From: Tyto alba
Taxonomy: Eukaryota; Chordata; Aves; Strigiformes; Tytonidae
Assembly: GCF_018691265.1 (NCBI RefSeq)
Contig: NW_024881303.1
Span: 11,649,777 to 11,713,776, forward strand
Length of the DNA: 64,000 nt
Direction: 5' to 3'
Part shown: piece by piece, positions 12,871 to 26,676 of the stretch
How positions within the stretch are numbered: the stretch's first letter is position 1
Layout: every line of letters begins with the position of its first letter
The notes under the pieces: generated by a model
What the model saw: the letters and a program-made list of their open reading frames with translations, nothing else
Databases searched by the model: none
What the model was told of the DNA's origin: nothing
Made by a program: the position numbers and the translations under genes

Positions 12871-14130
12871 GGCTTAGCTCATTCTCTTTCAACTGTACCA
12901 TTTCCCTTTTCTCTGAATTCAGAAAGCCCTAAAACATCGCCTAACTTCTGCAGCAGCAGCACAGAATTTATCTGATTTTCAGCTGCTGGACTACTCCTGC
13001 AATAGTTTTTAATCTGTCTCACAGGACCCAGTACAGTGTTGATAGAAATCATTGTGAGTATATCTAGTATCACATCATTCCGTAGCCAAAAACCATTAAC
13101 AAAGTTACTCTTTCTGCAATAATCTAAATTACTGTTTATTTACTGATTTAAGAAAAAAAAAAACACACACACACAAACTTCTCAGGCTAAGGAAAGCCAC
13201 TTCTGCTGCTGACTGAACAATAAATTGCATTCACATTAGTAACCAGTTTACAAAATCAAGTGAAATACACTGTTTCATTTTTGTCTCTTCTCTTTATTGA
13301 GGTTAGATCCTTGTAAAAATGCCTTTGAAGTTGCACCATTTGCTTACCCTCATGAGTAAGAAAATTCTTTCCCTCCAAACCTCCCAGAAGACAATAATAC
13401 TAAATTAACAGATATTAGTCAGGGAAAAAAGTAATTAATATTTTAGAAACTTCTTCCTAACCCTTCAGCAGAAAATGCTATTGGTTAGACTTAAAAAACA
13501 TAAAGACTGAGTGCTGCAAGCACTATTAAGCCTCAGGCAAAACAAAGGCCACGCAGTTTATCTCCCAAGAAAAACAAACAGCACTGTGCTCCACAGAAAC
13601 CTTTCCAAGGGAGAGCCCTCTGAGCAAATTCTTGCAGAGGCTGACACACAGCATCTATTCAAACAGCCCCAGAAAACAGCACCTTCCAGCGCCGGGTGCC
13701 CGTCTGTGGCCAGGCACATCCCTGGGCTCGCTCCTTTGATCCAAGTTGGGCACACAAGGAAGCACCTGCAGGTCCCGACTGCGTGAGCCTCATCTGGCAA
13801 TGTTTAAATTGCTATCAAATGTCAAAAGTTTCAAATAAGCAATTAAAGCGAATTACTAGGTGAAACAGGCTTCTCATTTAAAAGAAACGACTTCTTTTGA
13901 TGTAAAGAAAATTAATGACCCCAATTCCAGCTCCATAAACACAGTTTACAGTATCAGGCAGATCAGAGTCAGGCCCGTCTTGCAGTTACAAGGAAATCAA
14001 GTGGATACTATATTAAAGGGGGGGAAGAAAGAAAAAAAAGAAATAAAAATCTTTATTTAGAAAATTACACAGAGGAAACTGAATAAGCACACGGTATGCC
14101 AAATTTAAACCTTCTAATTTATTTATAGTT

Positions 14131-14150
14131 AAAAAAAAAAAAAAAAAAAA
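14131..14150. repeat. Poly(A) run, 20 nt
   Basis: Twenty consecutive A in intron 2. Confidence 0.97.
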
Positions 14151-17100
14151 GGCTTCTCCATTTCCAGTGTCTGTATTTTGCCAAGCACTTACAAGGAGCC
14201 TTTTAACCCACTCATCCAGCCTCTGTAATCCCCCAGTTTGCATCTGTGGCCATCCTCCTCCACCACCTCACTGAGGGCCCAGCTGTACAGTTAGATTACT
14301 TTTATTTTTTCACTCTGTGCGACAAAAACACCTGGCTAATGGTTGGGCGTGAAGGGCAGAGGAAACACAAGTTACTGCTAAAAACATTAACCATAACTTA
14401 AAAGTTAAGCCAGACCCATTAAAGAGGTTTTACTACCCAGTGACAACGCCTGGTCACCGGGAGCCCCTGCTTCAGCAGCTTGTGCCCTAACAAGGCTGGG
14501 CTGGAAGTTACACTCTCATGTTTTACAGAAGGAAGAAATAAAACTTGAGTCACCAAATGTGTTAGACGCACACGTGGGAGCGGGGGAAGCAGTTAAAGCC
14601 ATCCTTGTTACAGTCCCGCCAGCGGAGAGGCAAGTCAGACAAAGGGGGGCTGTACATCTCGGGGGGGGGTTGGCACAAAAATTAAACATATGACATACAA
14701 GCCTCTACTCCAAACAGTGCTCCAAAACCAATTTATTCTGCTGTGCTACAAATACGGTGACTCCTTTATTCCTGCACAAGCATAAATAAACTATGCTGTC
14801 TTTGTCACACCTACTTTCCAGATGCCATTCTTACTTTCTGAACAAGCAGGATAAACAAAATACTGTGATGCTGTAACATTCATATCTTCCCTTCCCACTA
14901 CAAAAAGCAAAACCCTAATTTCAGTCACAGCTTGTTAACTTTTGCATACAAATTGGAGATATTTAAACACTGCAGACTGTTAGAAGGGTAAAAGTTGTCC
15001 CACTAGGGACAACTGCACTGGGGAGCCCGTCAGCCCCCAGCAAGGTCAAGGCACGCGACAATTGCATTTACTTATATGAGCAAAAATTTTCTGAAATGCC
15101 CGAATTTACCAGTGCTTTTCAACAAGAGGTTCTTACAAACACAAGCGAGATTGGGAACTGCTGCTGGGAGATTAAACACACATGTGCAAACTGCCCACAG
15201 GAGGAAGAGCACACAGACATGGTCTGCAAGTCCTTCCAAGCTCAACCGGGCAGGATGGTAACCTTGGAAAACCAGGACTGTGGTCCCGCTAGAACAGACA
15301 GCAAAACACCCATTTAGTTCAACACCAGCTGCATTTAGCCTGGAGTCTGCCTTCAGGCTTTCTCTCTGAAACCAGGAGTAGGGAAAACGAGCTCAGATTT
15401 GAAAACACAACCAGCAACATATAACAAAGAAACAGTCATTTTAATTCATGCTTCCTTCTCTGAGGTATACCCCAACTGCTCCTGCCTCCCCATCAAATCC
15501 AGAGAGGATCAAGCAGGATTTTAGCTATGCAGGCAACACTGATATGCTGCACGTGGGGCACACAAGCAAAACCCACATCTCACAACTGTAAAATACTATA
15601 CCTTGAGCCCATTGCCCTTGAAACTACAGACATATTCAAAGCAGCCGGGATGTGGCCATAGGCCAACAGCTCTAAAAAGCCCCTCTACAGCTTAGGCACC
15701 AAAATCATATCTAAGTTTTCAAAAGCATTCACAACAAATGACCTTGGCTGGAGCTGAACTCTTTTGAAAACCTGAAGCAGTCTGTCAGTGATATTCTACT
15801 TCAAAAATTAGATTCTTCTGAACTTTTGGCTCAATCTGCAATTTCCCAAGTATTTAAAGTTTTCAGTTAGATCATTTGTTTAGTTAACAGGGAGTAATAC
15901 AGCGGTTTTCCATTGCAAAAGAGAAACAAAGATACAAGCTTTAAATCTTACCTGCAGCTACTGACTTGTGACTTCCAAACTAAGCAAGGGGGGAGAGGAT
16001 GCAGAAAAGCATCTGGATTCTCACTTAAGAAGTCCCCGAAGTAATACCCACCCATCTGTAACCTAATCCTTTCAGCGAGGAACTATCCACAGAGTGTGAA
16101 CAAATGATGACGAACAAATGATGAAAAGTCAAATTGCCAACAACCATCCTCAGTAATTACCTGCAATTCTGTCTGGCAATAGTTTCTGCAACACGAGTGT
16201 ATCTGGAGCAGTATTCTGAATTAAATTAAATTCTTGGTATAAAGATAATTAAAAAGAAAGAAGAAAAATCACTGAATGTCACACTGAAATATATACTTAA
16301 ATACAGACCTAGGTAAACAACATTTTTAAAGGATGCTCTGGGAGAAAGGAATGTACTTTCCCAGTGCAAAAGAATCAATGTTAATGATTTTTTTGTCTTA
16401 ATTGTCTTTCCAGATTTCTGCCACACTGCTTACAAATTAGTTTTTATCTTACATGACATTGTGAAATATCCACTAATATCTCCTATATTGACAAATACTT
16501 TGAAGGCTGATGCTTGCTTTCAACTAAACAGCAGTCATTGTCAAAAAAAAAAGAGAAGAAAGAGAGAACACTATACTCAGCAAAACCAGAGACTGCTCAG
16601 TGTAATCAAGAAAATACAAACAAACAAACAAACAAAAAAACCAAAAAAACACAAAACAGCCCTAATGGTTAATTTTTTTTTTTTTTTTAAATAAAATTTT
16701 CCAGGTAGCTATCTCAAGGGAATGAAAATATGAGCTTTAAGTCTTCAAGTAACTTATGTTGTGAATTCATTCATTTACTGACCTAATGTTATCAGAATAT
16801 AAACAATCAAGGAAAAACAAACACACAAAGCTTTCACAAAAAACAGAATTCACCAGAAGTCCCATCTCCTGAGGGTTAGCGGTATCTGGAACTTGCAGTG
16901 TAACGTTGCTGTCCTTGAAAACAGTCCTCTGAATAAGCAGGACAGCAATCCACATTTCTGAAGTGAGCATTAAAAAGCAAATAGATGCATTTTTAAGCAC
17001 AAATTCCAGGCTACCTCTCTACCTGAATGTCTCACTACTTTTAGCCAGAAGATTAATTTAAGCCAATGGACTGTGATTCTCCTCCCATGCTGTCCACTAG

Positions 17101-17234
17101 CAGGATTTCTTCAAATCTCCAAGGCCATTATTCTAACCACAACCTCAGGTACTGCACACAAGCACATCCCACCGACTCTACCCAGCTGAGACTCAACCCA
17201 ATTTCTTTTCATCTTTGGCATCCCAAAGAGTTTG

Positions 17235-17253
17235 AAAAAAAAAAAAAAAAAAA
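17235..17253. repeat. Poly(A) run, 19 nt
   Basis: Nineteen consecutive A in intron 2. Confidence 0.97.
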
Positions 17254-17454
17254 TCCAAGCATTTTCTTACTTGTAAGTATACTACATCTCTCTTAAACAG
17301 CGCCTACCTCTCTAACAAAAGTCAAGCAATACGATAAATCTGCTAAAAAACGCATGACCCCACACTAAAAACGTCTGCGGCGTGTTTAGTTATTCTGCAG
17401 CCTCCACTGAACTCTATTTATTTCCATTTCCTGCCCACTTTAATGTACTTCAGT

Positions 17455-18135
17455 GGCCCGCAGTAAAGTTAAAGCAATAGGTGTCTGTCATAAAGATGAA
17501 TAGTGCTATTGGAATGCATAATACAGTGGAAAGAGGAAATGAGAGCAATCTGGTTTATTTACATCTCAGGCTCCCATCAGCACCTCAACCCACCTCCCAA
17601 TGGTTTCAGCCGCCTTTCCTGTTATCTTGCTGTATAGTCCCCTACAATGACTTGGCTTTTAACCTCGCAGAACCAGAGGGTATGAGCTATCTCCCAGATT
17701 TGCGTTTATGAGCTGGCAGAGTATTGGAGCAAACAGCCATGAAGCATGTTCAGTGCAAAGAAAACAAAATAAAGGTAGTGGTTGCAGTTTAAAATAATTA
17801 AAGACACAAACAAAACAAAAGACCCCAAAGAGATCTGCTATCACAGTTAAATTTAGATCAACATACAGGAACCTGACTACTTCTGAAAAACAGTAATTAC
17901 TATATCACAAAATATTACTTTTAATCTCCTTTCTTTACGATCTAATTAAGCAGATATTTTACTTTTATTTGGAAAATGTTTTTCTTAATTTCATTCAATT
18001 TTAACATTTGGTGTATTCTATAAACTACACATCCAAACTAGTATGTAATTTTGTGCTTATTTTTAATAGTGTATGACTTCATTTTAAAATGATGACTTTT
18101 AATTTGCATGTTTATTGTTGGTTTTAAGTAATCCT
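17455..18135. promoter_or_regulatory. Candidate conserved noncoding cluster in intron 2
   Basis: Two AT-rich blocks. The first (17455-17570) has TGTCATAAA and ATTGGAATGCATAAT (TEAD-like GGAATG). The second (17870-18135) has CAGTAATTACTATATC, ATCTAATTAAGCAG and TTTTAATTTGCATG. Repeats are absent and reading frames short. Inferred regulatory. Confidence 0.3.
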
Positions 18136-18253
18136 TTAATTTTCCCTCTTGGGTCTGTGGCTTACTGTAACTTCACAACACAAATTCAGCACTGATTTCG
18201 TTCATATGAAAACACTGCCTTCCACCACCCATTGTGTCTTCTCTTCTTTCTCA

Positions 18254-18276
18254 TTTTTTTTTTTTTTTTTTTTTTT
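18254..18276. repeat. Poly(T) run, 23 nt
   Basis: Twenty-three consecutive T, one of the few T runs on this strand within the introns. Confidence 0.97.
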
Positions 18277-20199
18277 AAAACCTTTATCAAAGTATTATCA
18301 TTTTGAACAGCAGCGTTTGGGGAAATTGTAGCATACCCAATCACCACAAAATTCTGAAAAGCCTGTGTTTGATTATAACTTTCAGAAACAGCCACTTGAA
18401 GTTGCCTTTCATAGATTCAGACAAAAAATTTCTGATAGAAATTAAACACTTTTATTTAAAAGATATATAGCTTGCCATCCTTAATTTTTTCTTCCTTGAA
18501 GCCGGAGAGTAAATGTCAGTTAGCCTATGAACACAGTAAATCAGATCATAGAAACTCTGCCTATTAGGCTGTGTAAGAAGTCATGACTTCTGTTTCCTCT
18601 TAAAAGCAAACAGTGCTTATGAAAAGTGTTAGAACAACTAGTTGGGAAACCAATGCTCTCTGACACCTTCATCACATTGAATGCTACCTACTCCACGTAC
18701 AGGTTGAGTTCAATCAGGCTGTTCAGATAATAAGGTAGCTCTGAATTTCAGCATAGGCATGAAAACCACTACACAGAAAACATGCTGCCTTGCCAAAATG
18801 CTTCAGAAACATCAACTCTTAATATCATTTTATTGGAAACAAAAGACTGTTTCCACTATTACAATTATTTAGGCAACAGCCCATGTTTTCTGAATGACAA
18901 ATTGCAATGGTAAGCCTTGTGAGATGAACTCCTTCGCTGATGAACTCTGGCTGGAGACCAGCAACCCAACCCAAACAGCCCGACGGCCTGGGAGAGGAGC
19001 CGTGCCCCAGAGGAGATCTTCAGCACGTTTAAGTGATCCTAACTGCATTTGTCCCAGCAGAACTGTGCCCGTTTGTATCAGACAGACCTTTAATAGGGGA
19101 GTGCAAGAACGTCTGGACGCCAGCCACAGTAAAAGTGACTCTGGCTTAGGAAAGCTGGATACAAAAAAGTGCTTGGAGCACTCAGGACATCTGTATAAAA
19201 ACCCTACAACTGTCTCAGTCCAACCATCTGAATCCAATTAAAAGAACGCTCCGTGGCAGAAGTTAGGGAGTGGACACATTTTCCAAATTAACATCATTAG
19301 CATAATGTAGATTTAAAATCAACTATGAAAAACGGTGCTTGGCATTGGATCACACCCTCTTAGCATCTCTTTCACTTTCTCATTTTATCAGTTATTTTTT
19401 TGGTAAACGAATACTCAAGGACTGTACAGAAATGATTTAGCTTTCACAACCCAAGGGCTGCCCATTGTGCACTCCTCTTGCAAGCTACAAATTGCTGCAT
19501 ATAGTGCACCGTTAGCACACCAGGCAGTCTGTCCCCAGAAACAAAGTGGATTACACTGATTCTTCCTCTTAAAGCGCCACTGCCTCAGCTTAACTGCTTC
19601 ACCAAAAACTGACTTGTTGGCTGAAAAATTTTGGATTTACACCTGAATTTAAGCAGTACTGCAGAGGGTTAGAGTTTTTCCTTTTTCTCTTTGCTTGGAC
19701 TTAATCAAGAAAAAAAAAAAGCAGGAAAAACCCCCTCTAAGCAGGGATGAATAGAAAAGGAATGATGAAGTGTATTTCTAACTCGTCAGCCACAAGCAGG
19801 CCACACACTGCCTCAAGAGTCTGCTCTAGCTCCTTTGGTTACCAGGTGGCACATGTATGAGACACCACTTCCCTCTCCAACCTCTTCATCCCACAGCAGC
19901 TCTTTAAAATGGATTCTGGGGTAGCTATTTTTAATACCATTCTTCTGCAAGTAAATTCACAAATTTGCCATCAGCTACCTGTTGGAAAGTGGGGTCCTGG
20001 CACCTCCAATATTTCTGGACTTGGACGGAAGTAAGGTACGTGGCTGTCCCTTCGTTTCAGTTAAGATGCTGGTGCATAGAAGTAACTGACCTCATTCTGC
20101 TGGCCCCACCTTGCATTAGAAAGAAAAGATAAATATGCAGATCCCAAGGGACATCTGCAGATGGGGGACACTGCCCAGAGAATAAAATGATTCCTCCTA

Positions 20200-20695
20200 T
20201 GGAATCTCATTAGGGCGAAGTATGATCTCATCCATATAAACTGCAGATGGAGACACACCATTTGAGGACTGTCTATAGGACAAAAAGCAGTTCAGAAAAT
20301 AATGTTGTGGGAAGTTCAAAGGAATGTGGTTTATTTAGTTTAGAACAGAGAAAACTGAACAGAGTCCTCCAGTACACAAAAAGTAGTTACAAAGAGACTG
20401 GTGACCAATTACTTTCCATATCCACCTGTGAACGGAAAATAAAGAAATCATGCTACTTTTCACCAAAGACGCCTTAAGAAAAACTGTCAAAGGTGAGGTA
20501 ATACTGGCAAGTGTTACAGAATGATGTTGAGAAATCTTGGTCCTTTGTGACAGGTTCTGAAGAGCAAGTGGGATACATCCATGGGGGGTGATCAAGAGAT
20601 AGATGATCCCATTTCAGTGGAGGAAGCTGGATTCCTTTTTAAAGATCTGAAGATCCTTTTCCAGCCCTACATTCTTATGATCCTAGTTTTGAAAA
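20200..20695 (+). mobile_element. Old CR1-like LINE 3' fragment
   Basis: Degenerate but recognisable: TTTATTTAGTTTAGAACAGA, then a block about repeated AAGTGG and TTACAGAATGATG, ending near AGATCCTTTTCCAGCCCTAC and ATTCTTATGATCC, which is like the CR1 end. Heavily mutated, so the boundaries are approximate. Confidence 0.6.
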
Positions 20696-23449
20696 GATGA
20701 GTAATGCATCTGTAGACAGACTTGCTGCTTGGGTTCAAGTGCCACAGACAGACAAGGAATATAAACTTCAAAATACTATTCTCCTTAGATGACTCTTCAT
20801 TAACCTAAGGTATCTTGCCCACAGCAAATTTTCCAACTTGCATCATTCCTGTATTAATCCCATGCCTACTGACATAGCTGTGACGCTCTGTACCACCTTG
20901 AATAATTCTTCTTTTGCTAAATACTCACAGTTCATCACCATGATACCCAAAACATCCTTTATCATTAACTATACTACATAAATTGCAATTTCAACCTATT
21001 CTTACAGGTAGAAAGTACAGAATTGTTACATTTCATACTCTGCAGGATCAGGAGATAATTTTAGGAATGCAAATGAGATGCTCAAATCGAATGGTATAAG
21101 TCAAACTACTCTTATCTGTTCACAATATTCTGGAAATAATAATAATAATAAAGATTGATTAAAACCTCAGAAATGAGAATTGGGAAAAAAACAACCAAAC
21201 AACAACAAAAAAAGGCAATCACATAGAATACTAGTTACACTACAGTAACTAGACTATCTCCTTACAAAGGTTCAAAAAAAAAACTCATTGCAAAACCCAC
21301 TAAAAGGAGCTGTGAAGGAATGCAGATTAGCCATTCCAGATTACAAATAGAAGACAAGTCAGGGCTGCTGATGGCACACCAGAAATATTTGTAGCAGGAT
21401 GGCATGAGAAAGATGAATCCATAGCTATCTGCAGGCTTATCTGTCCAAGTTTTTTTAGAGGCTCTGCCATCAACACATTTAACAGCATCTTCAAAAAAGT
21501 TTTGTCAGTAAACCTCTTCCTCCTCTGACCCCAAGACATTTCTATCAGGTTTTCAGGAGTAACAAATAATCACAAAAAAAAAAGGTATGGCTTACCCCAG
21601 CTACCCACACAAATGACAGATGGACAGAGATATCAAAAACCTAAATATATACACTGAACAAAGAACAATAAGGACTAAAAGAGCTCCTGAAAACTTAATA
21701 GTGCAGTGTGTCTTATGGCTATAAGTTACTTACAGACTTCTCCTATTTCAACAGTTAGATGAGAAGTTCAGCATCCAGCACCACAACATCGTGGACCATG
21801 AAGTAGTAGCAGTGTCACAGTAAAATATTATGTAGAAACATAGCAAGAACAAGATTAGTAGTAGTAAGATACTTTTGTTGCTGGCTTTGTTGGTCTTCAA
21901 CAGCTGTTACCTGAACAGTATTAGATAATCCTTATCTACAAAACAACTTATTTCTAATAGTCCTACATCAGATCAATAAATTGCTTTGCATGAGAGTATT
22001 TGGGCTTCCCATCAGAATACCACTTTTTGCAAGTTGGCTGATACCCTTTGATCATGCAGTCTTGAAACTTCAATGGCTACAGTGCATTGTGAACGATAAA
22101 GCATGTATCCAGCCTTGAACCCTTAAAATACCTGACTGGGCACCAAAAAGCATTGTACATTTTCTGTGCAACTTAAGTAACAAGTAAGAATTGCCTTCAT
22201 CAGCCCAGCAAATCACAGGCATGTGAGTGGGCCAACAACAGTCCTGTGATTAATACCCACCTGTAATCCTTACGGTGAGAAGCCCTGCAGTGGTCCTGTG
22301 AAACCTGCAAGCTGTGCAACCTCTCCCCATCCAAAGAGCTGGTGTAATCAGAGGAGCAACTCCCTTTGCCTAAAGTCTCTTCTACAAACATAAATCAGCG
22401 TGGCTGTGCCCACAGGCAGACAAAAACCCACTCCACCCATGCTCAGAGCATCTTGAAAGCCATGTTAATAGGGTTTATAAATGCTGCTATGACATGGGAT
22501 ATAAACATATTAAACACATGGGCAAAGTGAGCTTGTATCTGCCTGTAACACACATACATGTGGACATGCCCACAGACAGCTGGTGAAAATACCTCTGTAA
22601 AGTCTTTCAGGCTCCTCACACACACAAAAAAAGCCTTATCTCCTGAGACACAGAAGCAATCAAATACCTGGCAACAACTTTCAAAACGCTTCAAGCCAGA
22701 TCCTATTAAAACCAGCAACTAAGAGATGAAAGGCTCTAGCTTGTCCTACCAGTCACACTTCCAGGGCTCTTAAACATTTACGGTATCTAACATTGATTCT
22801 ATAGAAATTCCACAAACGTAGACAATGCCTAACATCATAGGACACATTTATGTTTCCATTCAATTGAAGGTACTACATAAAAGGATGTTTTTATTTTAAT
22901 TTGTGTTCTGGGACCTTGGAAAAGAAGCTGCCTCATCACCTGCTGGAAAATGCCAAGTACAGAGGAGGAAAGGGTTCTTTTAAGAAGAGAAATTACAGCC
23001 CCAGAGTAAGACCTGGTCCCTAAAGAAATCAATGGCAACATTCATACTGAATGCAAAATTGTTACTTCCCCCTCTAAGTTGAAGCATCCCTGTTCCTATC
23101 TTCAAAACAGCAATGAACTCTTTCACCAACCTGCTTCTCCACTTCATAAAATGCCCATAAAATGCACATTTGAAGTTGTTGGGTGAGGAGTTAAGTTATA
23201 TCTTGATGCGCAAATTTCCCCCTTCATTTTAAAATAGTTTTGTGGTAGTAGATAATGTGTCAAATTTGCAGTAAATCACTAAAAAAATACACATGCCACC
23301 GAAGTTACCTTAGTATTATTATTACAGATATAAATACACACTTTAAACCAGAAAACTGTGTGTAATCATGCCTTGCTTTGCTAACATCCCTTTAAAGTCT
23401 GACAGCTCGTTGAACAGCTCCCATTGTGGACAGCGCTGAAGCAGTTCTA

Positions 23450-23545
23450 CAGATCATTAGAGTTAAAAGCCAGTGAAGACAACCATCTTGTCCAGCCTCC
23501 TGCACATCACAGCTCTGCCAATTTCAACCAGAAGTAGTGACCCCG
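23450..23545 (-). mobile_element. Ancient CR1-like 3' tail
   Basis: On the plus strand, TTAAAAGCCAGTGAAGACAA and CATCTTGTCCAGCCTCCTGC followed by ACATCACAG resemble the reverse-complement tail of old CR1/L3 elements (GCCAGAAGGGACCA, then CTGACCTCCTG). Short and diverged. Confidence 0.45.
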
Positions 23546-25289
23546 ACAGGCATATTCAATGAAAATAGATGCTTCCATATTTAAGAAATGCTTACTTTTA
23601 TTTGAGCCCACATGTCTTCCAAAGTCACAGTACTTCCGAAAGAATCATGTTTTTAAAGTACAATGTATATGAATAAAAAACATACAATCAGACAGGGACA
23701 GCACTTGAGATGATGTAAATCCAGAGCTGACACATTATTCTTTGCTCCTGTGCCAATTTATATTAGCTGGGCCAGAAACTCCACTCCCAGTGGTCAACTT
23801 GAGAAATCCAAGTGGTTGATTCCAGGACTCTCAGCATCATCCCAAACTCTGACTGTGTACTGGTAATAGTATTTGATTTACGCTTGCAGCTCTAGTCTCA
23901 GAGAACCCATTATGAAGGATATGCTCAAAGATGTGTGTTTTACTTCACAAGACTGATGCTGTGATTCACAGGGAAAACCTGCACGGAAGGCACAGACTGG
24001 GATGTTATTGCTCCAGCTCCAATCAGCAAATAGTCACTGAAATAAATGAACATCAGCATCTCATGGAAGTCCCTGCATGAGGAAGTTAGCCAAGATTTAT
24101 TCAAGGCCACAATCTCAGGAGCAATTCATCAGAATCAAAGGTAAGCCAAAAAATAAATAAATGAAAATGGGACCAGCTAGAATAACAAAGCAGCAGAGCC
24201 AAGGCAGCAGCCACATGACAGCCAGAGGCATCTCCAGAGCGATCCGAACAACTGTCCACAGATCTTGCCAATGAGCCAGATGCTGCTGCTGGAAGAAGGC
24301 TTGTGTTGATATAAACTCAGAGATGTGAGATGCTTAACACCAAAGGCAATCAATCTTCACAATTCCCATGTGGCTGCCAAGCTTCACTATTATGCCACAA
24401 AGAGATGAAAACAAACTTCATAAAACACATGTAGATTCTACATGACATCAAACTCCCCCTGCCCTCCCTTTACTACTCAAAAACAAACCAGTGATTTGGG
24501 TGTAGCTTTAAACGACCTGATGCTTTTCCTGAGTTAACAACAGAACCAGGAAAGAATATCGTTGGCTAAACAGCTCACTGTGCACACGCTGCCAGAAAAC
24601 CAATGAACTTATCATACTGTATAGGAAATTCCTATCTTCCACACCAATTAGTATCCCAGCAGTGATTGATTTTATAATCTCAAACTTGACTTACAAAGTG
24701 ACTTCCTCCGGGGCCAACTTTCCATTACCCAGCATGTAGAAAATTGCATACGGTCAGTGCACTCTGAAAACCAAGGAAAAGTAAGCACTATTTAAACCCC
24801 AATTCTACCGTGCCTCCACATTCTTGCTTTCCTAAGGGAGACGCACTTTTGACAGTTAACTTCCTTTCCCTGCCCCAACATCCTATCTCCACCACACACC
24901 AGCTGGGCACTCAATCAAAACAGAAACAACAACAGGAACTAGCAGCTATTCATTACAATAGGATCAAAACATTTCTAGGCACTAGCGCTTCGCCCAGTCA
25001 CTGTCCTTGAAGACCCTGCCCCAATCCACTTCTTCCCTCCCATCACAGACACCATTACTGCAAGTGGCTCCACTTCAACCTGAAGCACTGGGTATTAAAA
25101 AAAAATCATGTTTTTTTAATCAGAAGCCACTCAGTGGCAGGCGGTCACATCTCAGAACTGCAGGAGGCAATAAACTGGGCAGCAGAAAGGTGAGAAAATT
25201 AACTGGCCAACAACACAGGCCGATGTTTATCCTTTATTTTAATCAAGCTAACATTAGCTCCAGTCTATAAAACCAGAATTGCACTGCAC

Positions 25290-25470
25290 ACTAACTACCA
25301 GTGTAATCACAGAAACAGCACCGCAATATGATTACTGGATGCTAATTATATCTTATAAAGAGTTAAAGACAATCAGGTACATGTAATAAAGATTTATATG
25401 CAGTTTCCCACTGACCTGGAAACAGCTTCATATATTAATAAGTTAACGTTACTGCCAGGAACAAAGCAAA
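25290..25470. promoter_or_regulatory. Candidate conserved noncoding element in intron 2
   Basis: AGTGTAATCACAG, GATGCTAATTATATC, GTAATAAAGATTTATATG and CATATATTAATAAG: many TAAT and TAATCA cores without simple repeats. Inferred. Confidence 0.25.
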
Positions 25471-26097
25471 CAGTTACATCTACATGACAAAATACATGAA
25501 ACACAAGAGCCAGATGTTGGGTCCTTTCATCAAGGAAGCAATTATTTAATTCCTGGGAAAAGATTTTCTCTCTCGTTGTTTTATTAATACATCATATCGC
25601 TCATAAAAGACGCAGTCCTGGCTCCATGACCTGGTCTGGGTACAAATCCTCAGTATTGCACAGGGGCATGAAGCAAGGGTCTCCTTTTCCCTCTGTGCAG
25701 TTGCTCCTAGGCAGTAAGCGAGACATCCTTGGACCATATCCACATCTCCTCATTCACACATAACAGCACAGACCCCGAAGTGGCTGCCAAGAGGGAATGT
25801 GCTTCCCCTCGCACCTCTCCAGGAAGGCCGGTCCTCCAAAGGTGGGCATAATAGGGAATTCCAGGGACCTGCTCACACTCTCCATCACAGCTGCTGACCT
25901 CCAGCTCCCAGATACAAGGGGTCTTCTGGCCACCTACCTAACAGCTCCCCGCTCCAAGCACCATCAAGAACTGCTGGTCTTTGGAGAGTCATTTTGGCCA
26001 TAGTCTCCTGCCCCATTGTCCCTCATCCCAGATAACAACTGCCATCGTCTCTCAACAGGTCGACACCCAAAAGCCACCATCAGCAACCATCCAAAGA

Positions 26098-26515
26098 TCA
26101 CAGAATAGATGGGGTTGGAAGGGACCTTTAAAGATCATGGGCAGGGACATCTTCCACTAGATCAGATCACTCAAAGCCCCATCCAACTTGACCTTGAACA
26201 CATCCAGTGGGGCATCCACAGCTTCTCTGGGCAACCTGTCCCACTACCTCACCATCCTCATCATAAAGAACTTCTTTATATCCATCTAAATCTATCCTCT
26301 TAATTTGAAACCATGACCCCTTGTCCTATCATTACAGGCCTTGTTTAAAAGTCTCTCTTCACCTTTCTTACAAGCGCCCTTTAAGTACTGAAAGGCCACA
26401 GTAAGGTCTCCCTGGAGCCTTCTCTTCTCCAGGCCAAACCACCCCAACTCTATCAGCCTTTCTCCACAAAAGAGGTGCTCCAACCCTCTGACCATTTTTC
26501 ATGGACCATGCCAGA
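26098..26515 (-). mobile_element. CR1 LINE 3' fragment, 5'-truncated
   Basis: Reverse complement of a CR1 3' end. Recognisable blocks on the plus strand are GGGGTTGGAAGGGACC, ACTCAAAGCCCCATCCAACT, GGGCAACCTGTCCCACTACC, AAGAACTTCTTTATATCC, CCTTGTCCTATCATTACAGG and CAGCCTTTCTCCACAAAAG. About 415 bp with moderate divergence and a partly lost terminal octamer repeat. It contains no intact reverse transcriptase. Confidence 0.93.
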
Positions 26516-26629
26516 CTTACCCCAAAGTGTTTACAGAGGCAGTATTTACACACTGGTTACATCCATGCCCCAGCTGGGTCTAGGCCCCCTCTGTCAAACT
26601 CACAACTCTTAATCATTTCATGATTTTAC

Positions 26630-26630
<1 letters not shown>

Positions 26631-26673
<43 letters not shown>
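26631..26673. repeat. Poly(A) run, 43 nt
   Basis: Forty-three consecutive A about 115 bp right of the CR1 fragment. CR1 elements do not end in poly(A), so this is a separate event. Confidence 0.97.

Positions 26674-26676
<3 letters not shown>

Noticed and set aside
26098..26673. CR1 fragment and the poly(A)43 as one poly(A)-tailed insertion
   Set aside because: The CR1 3' end is at the left (minus orientation) and CR1 does not use poly(A) tails, so the two are unrelated.
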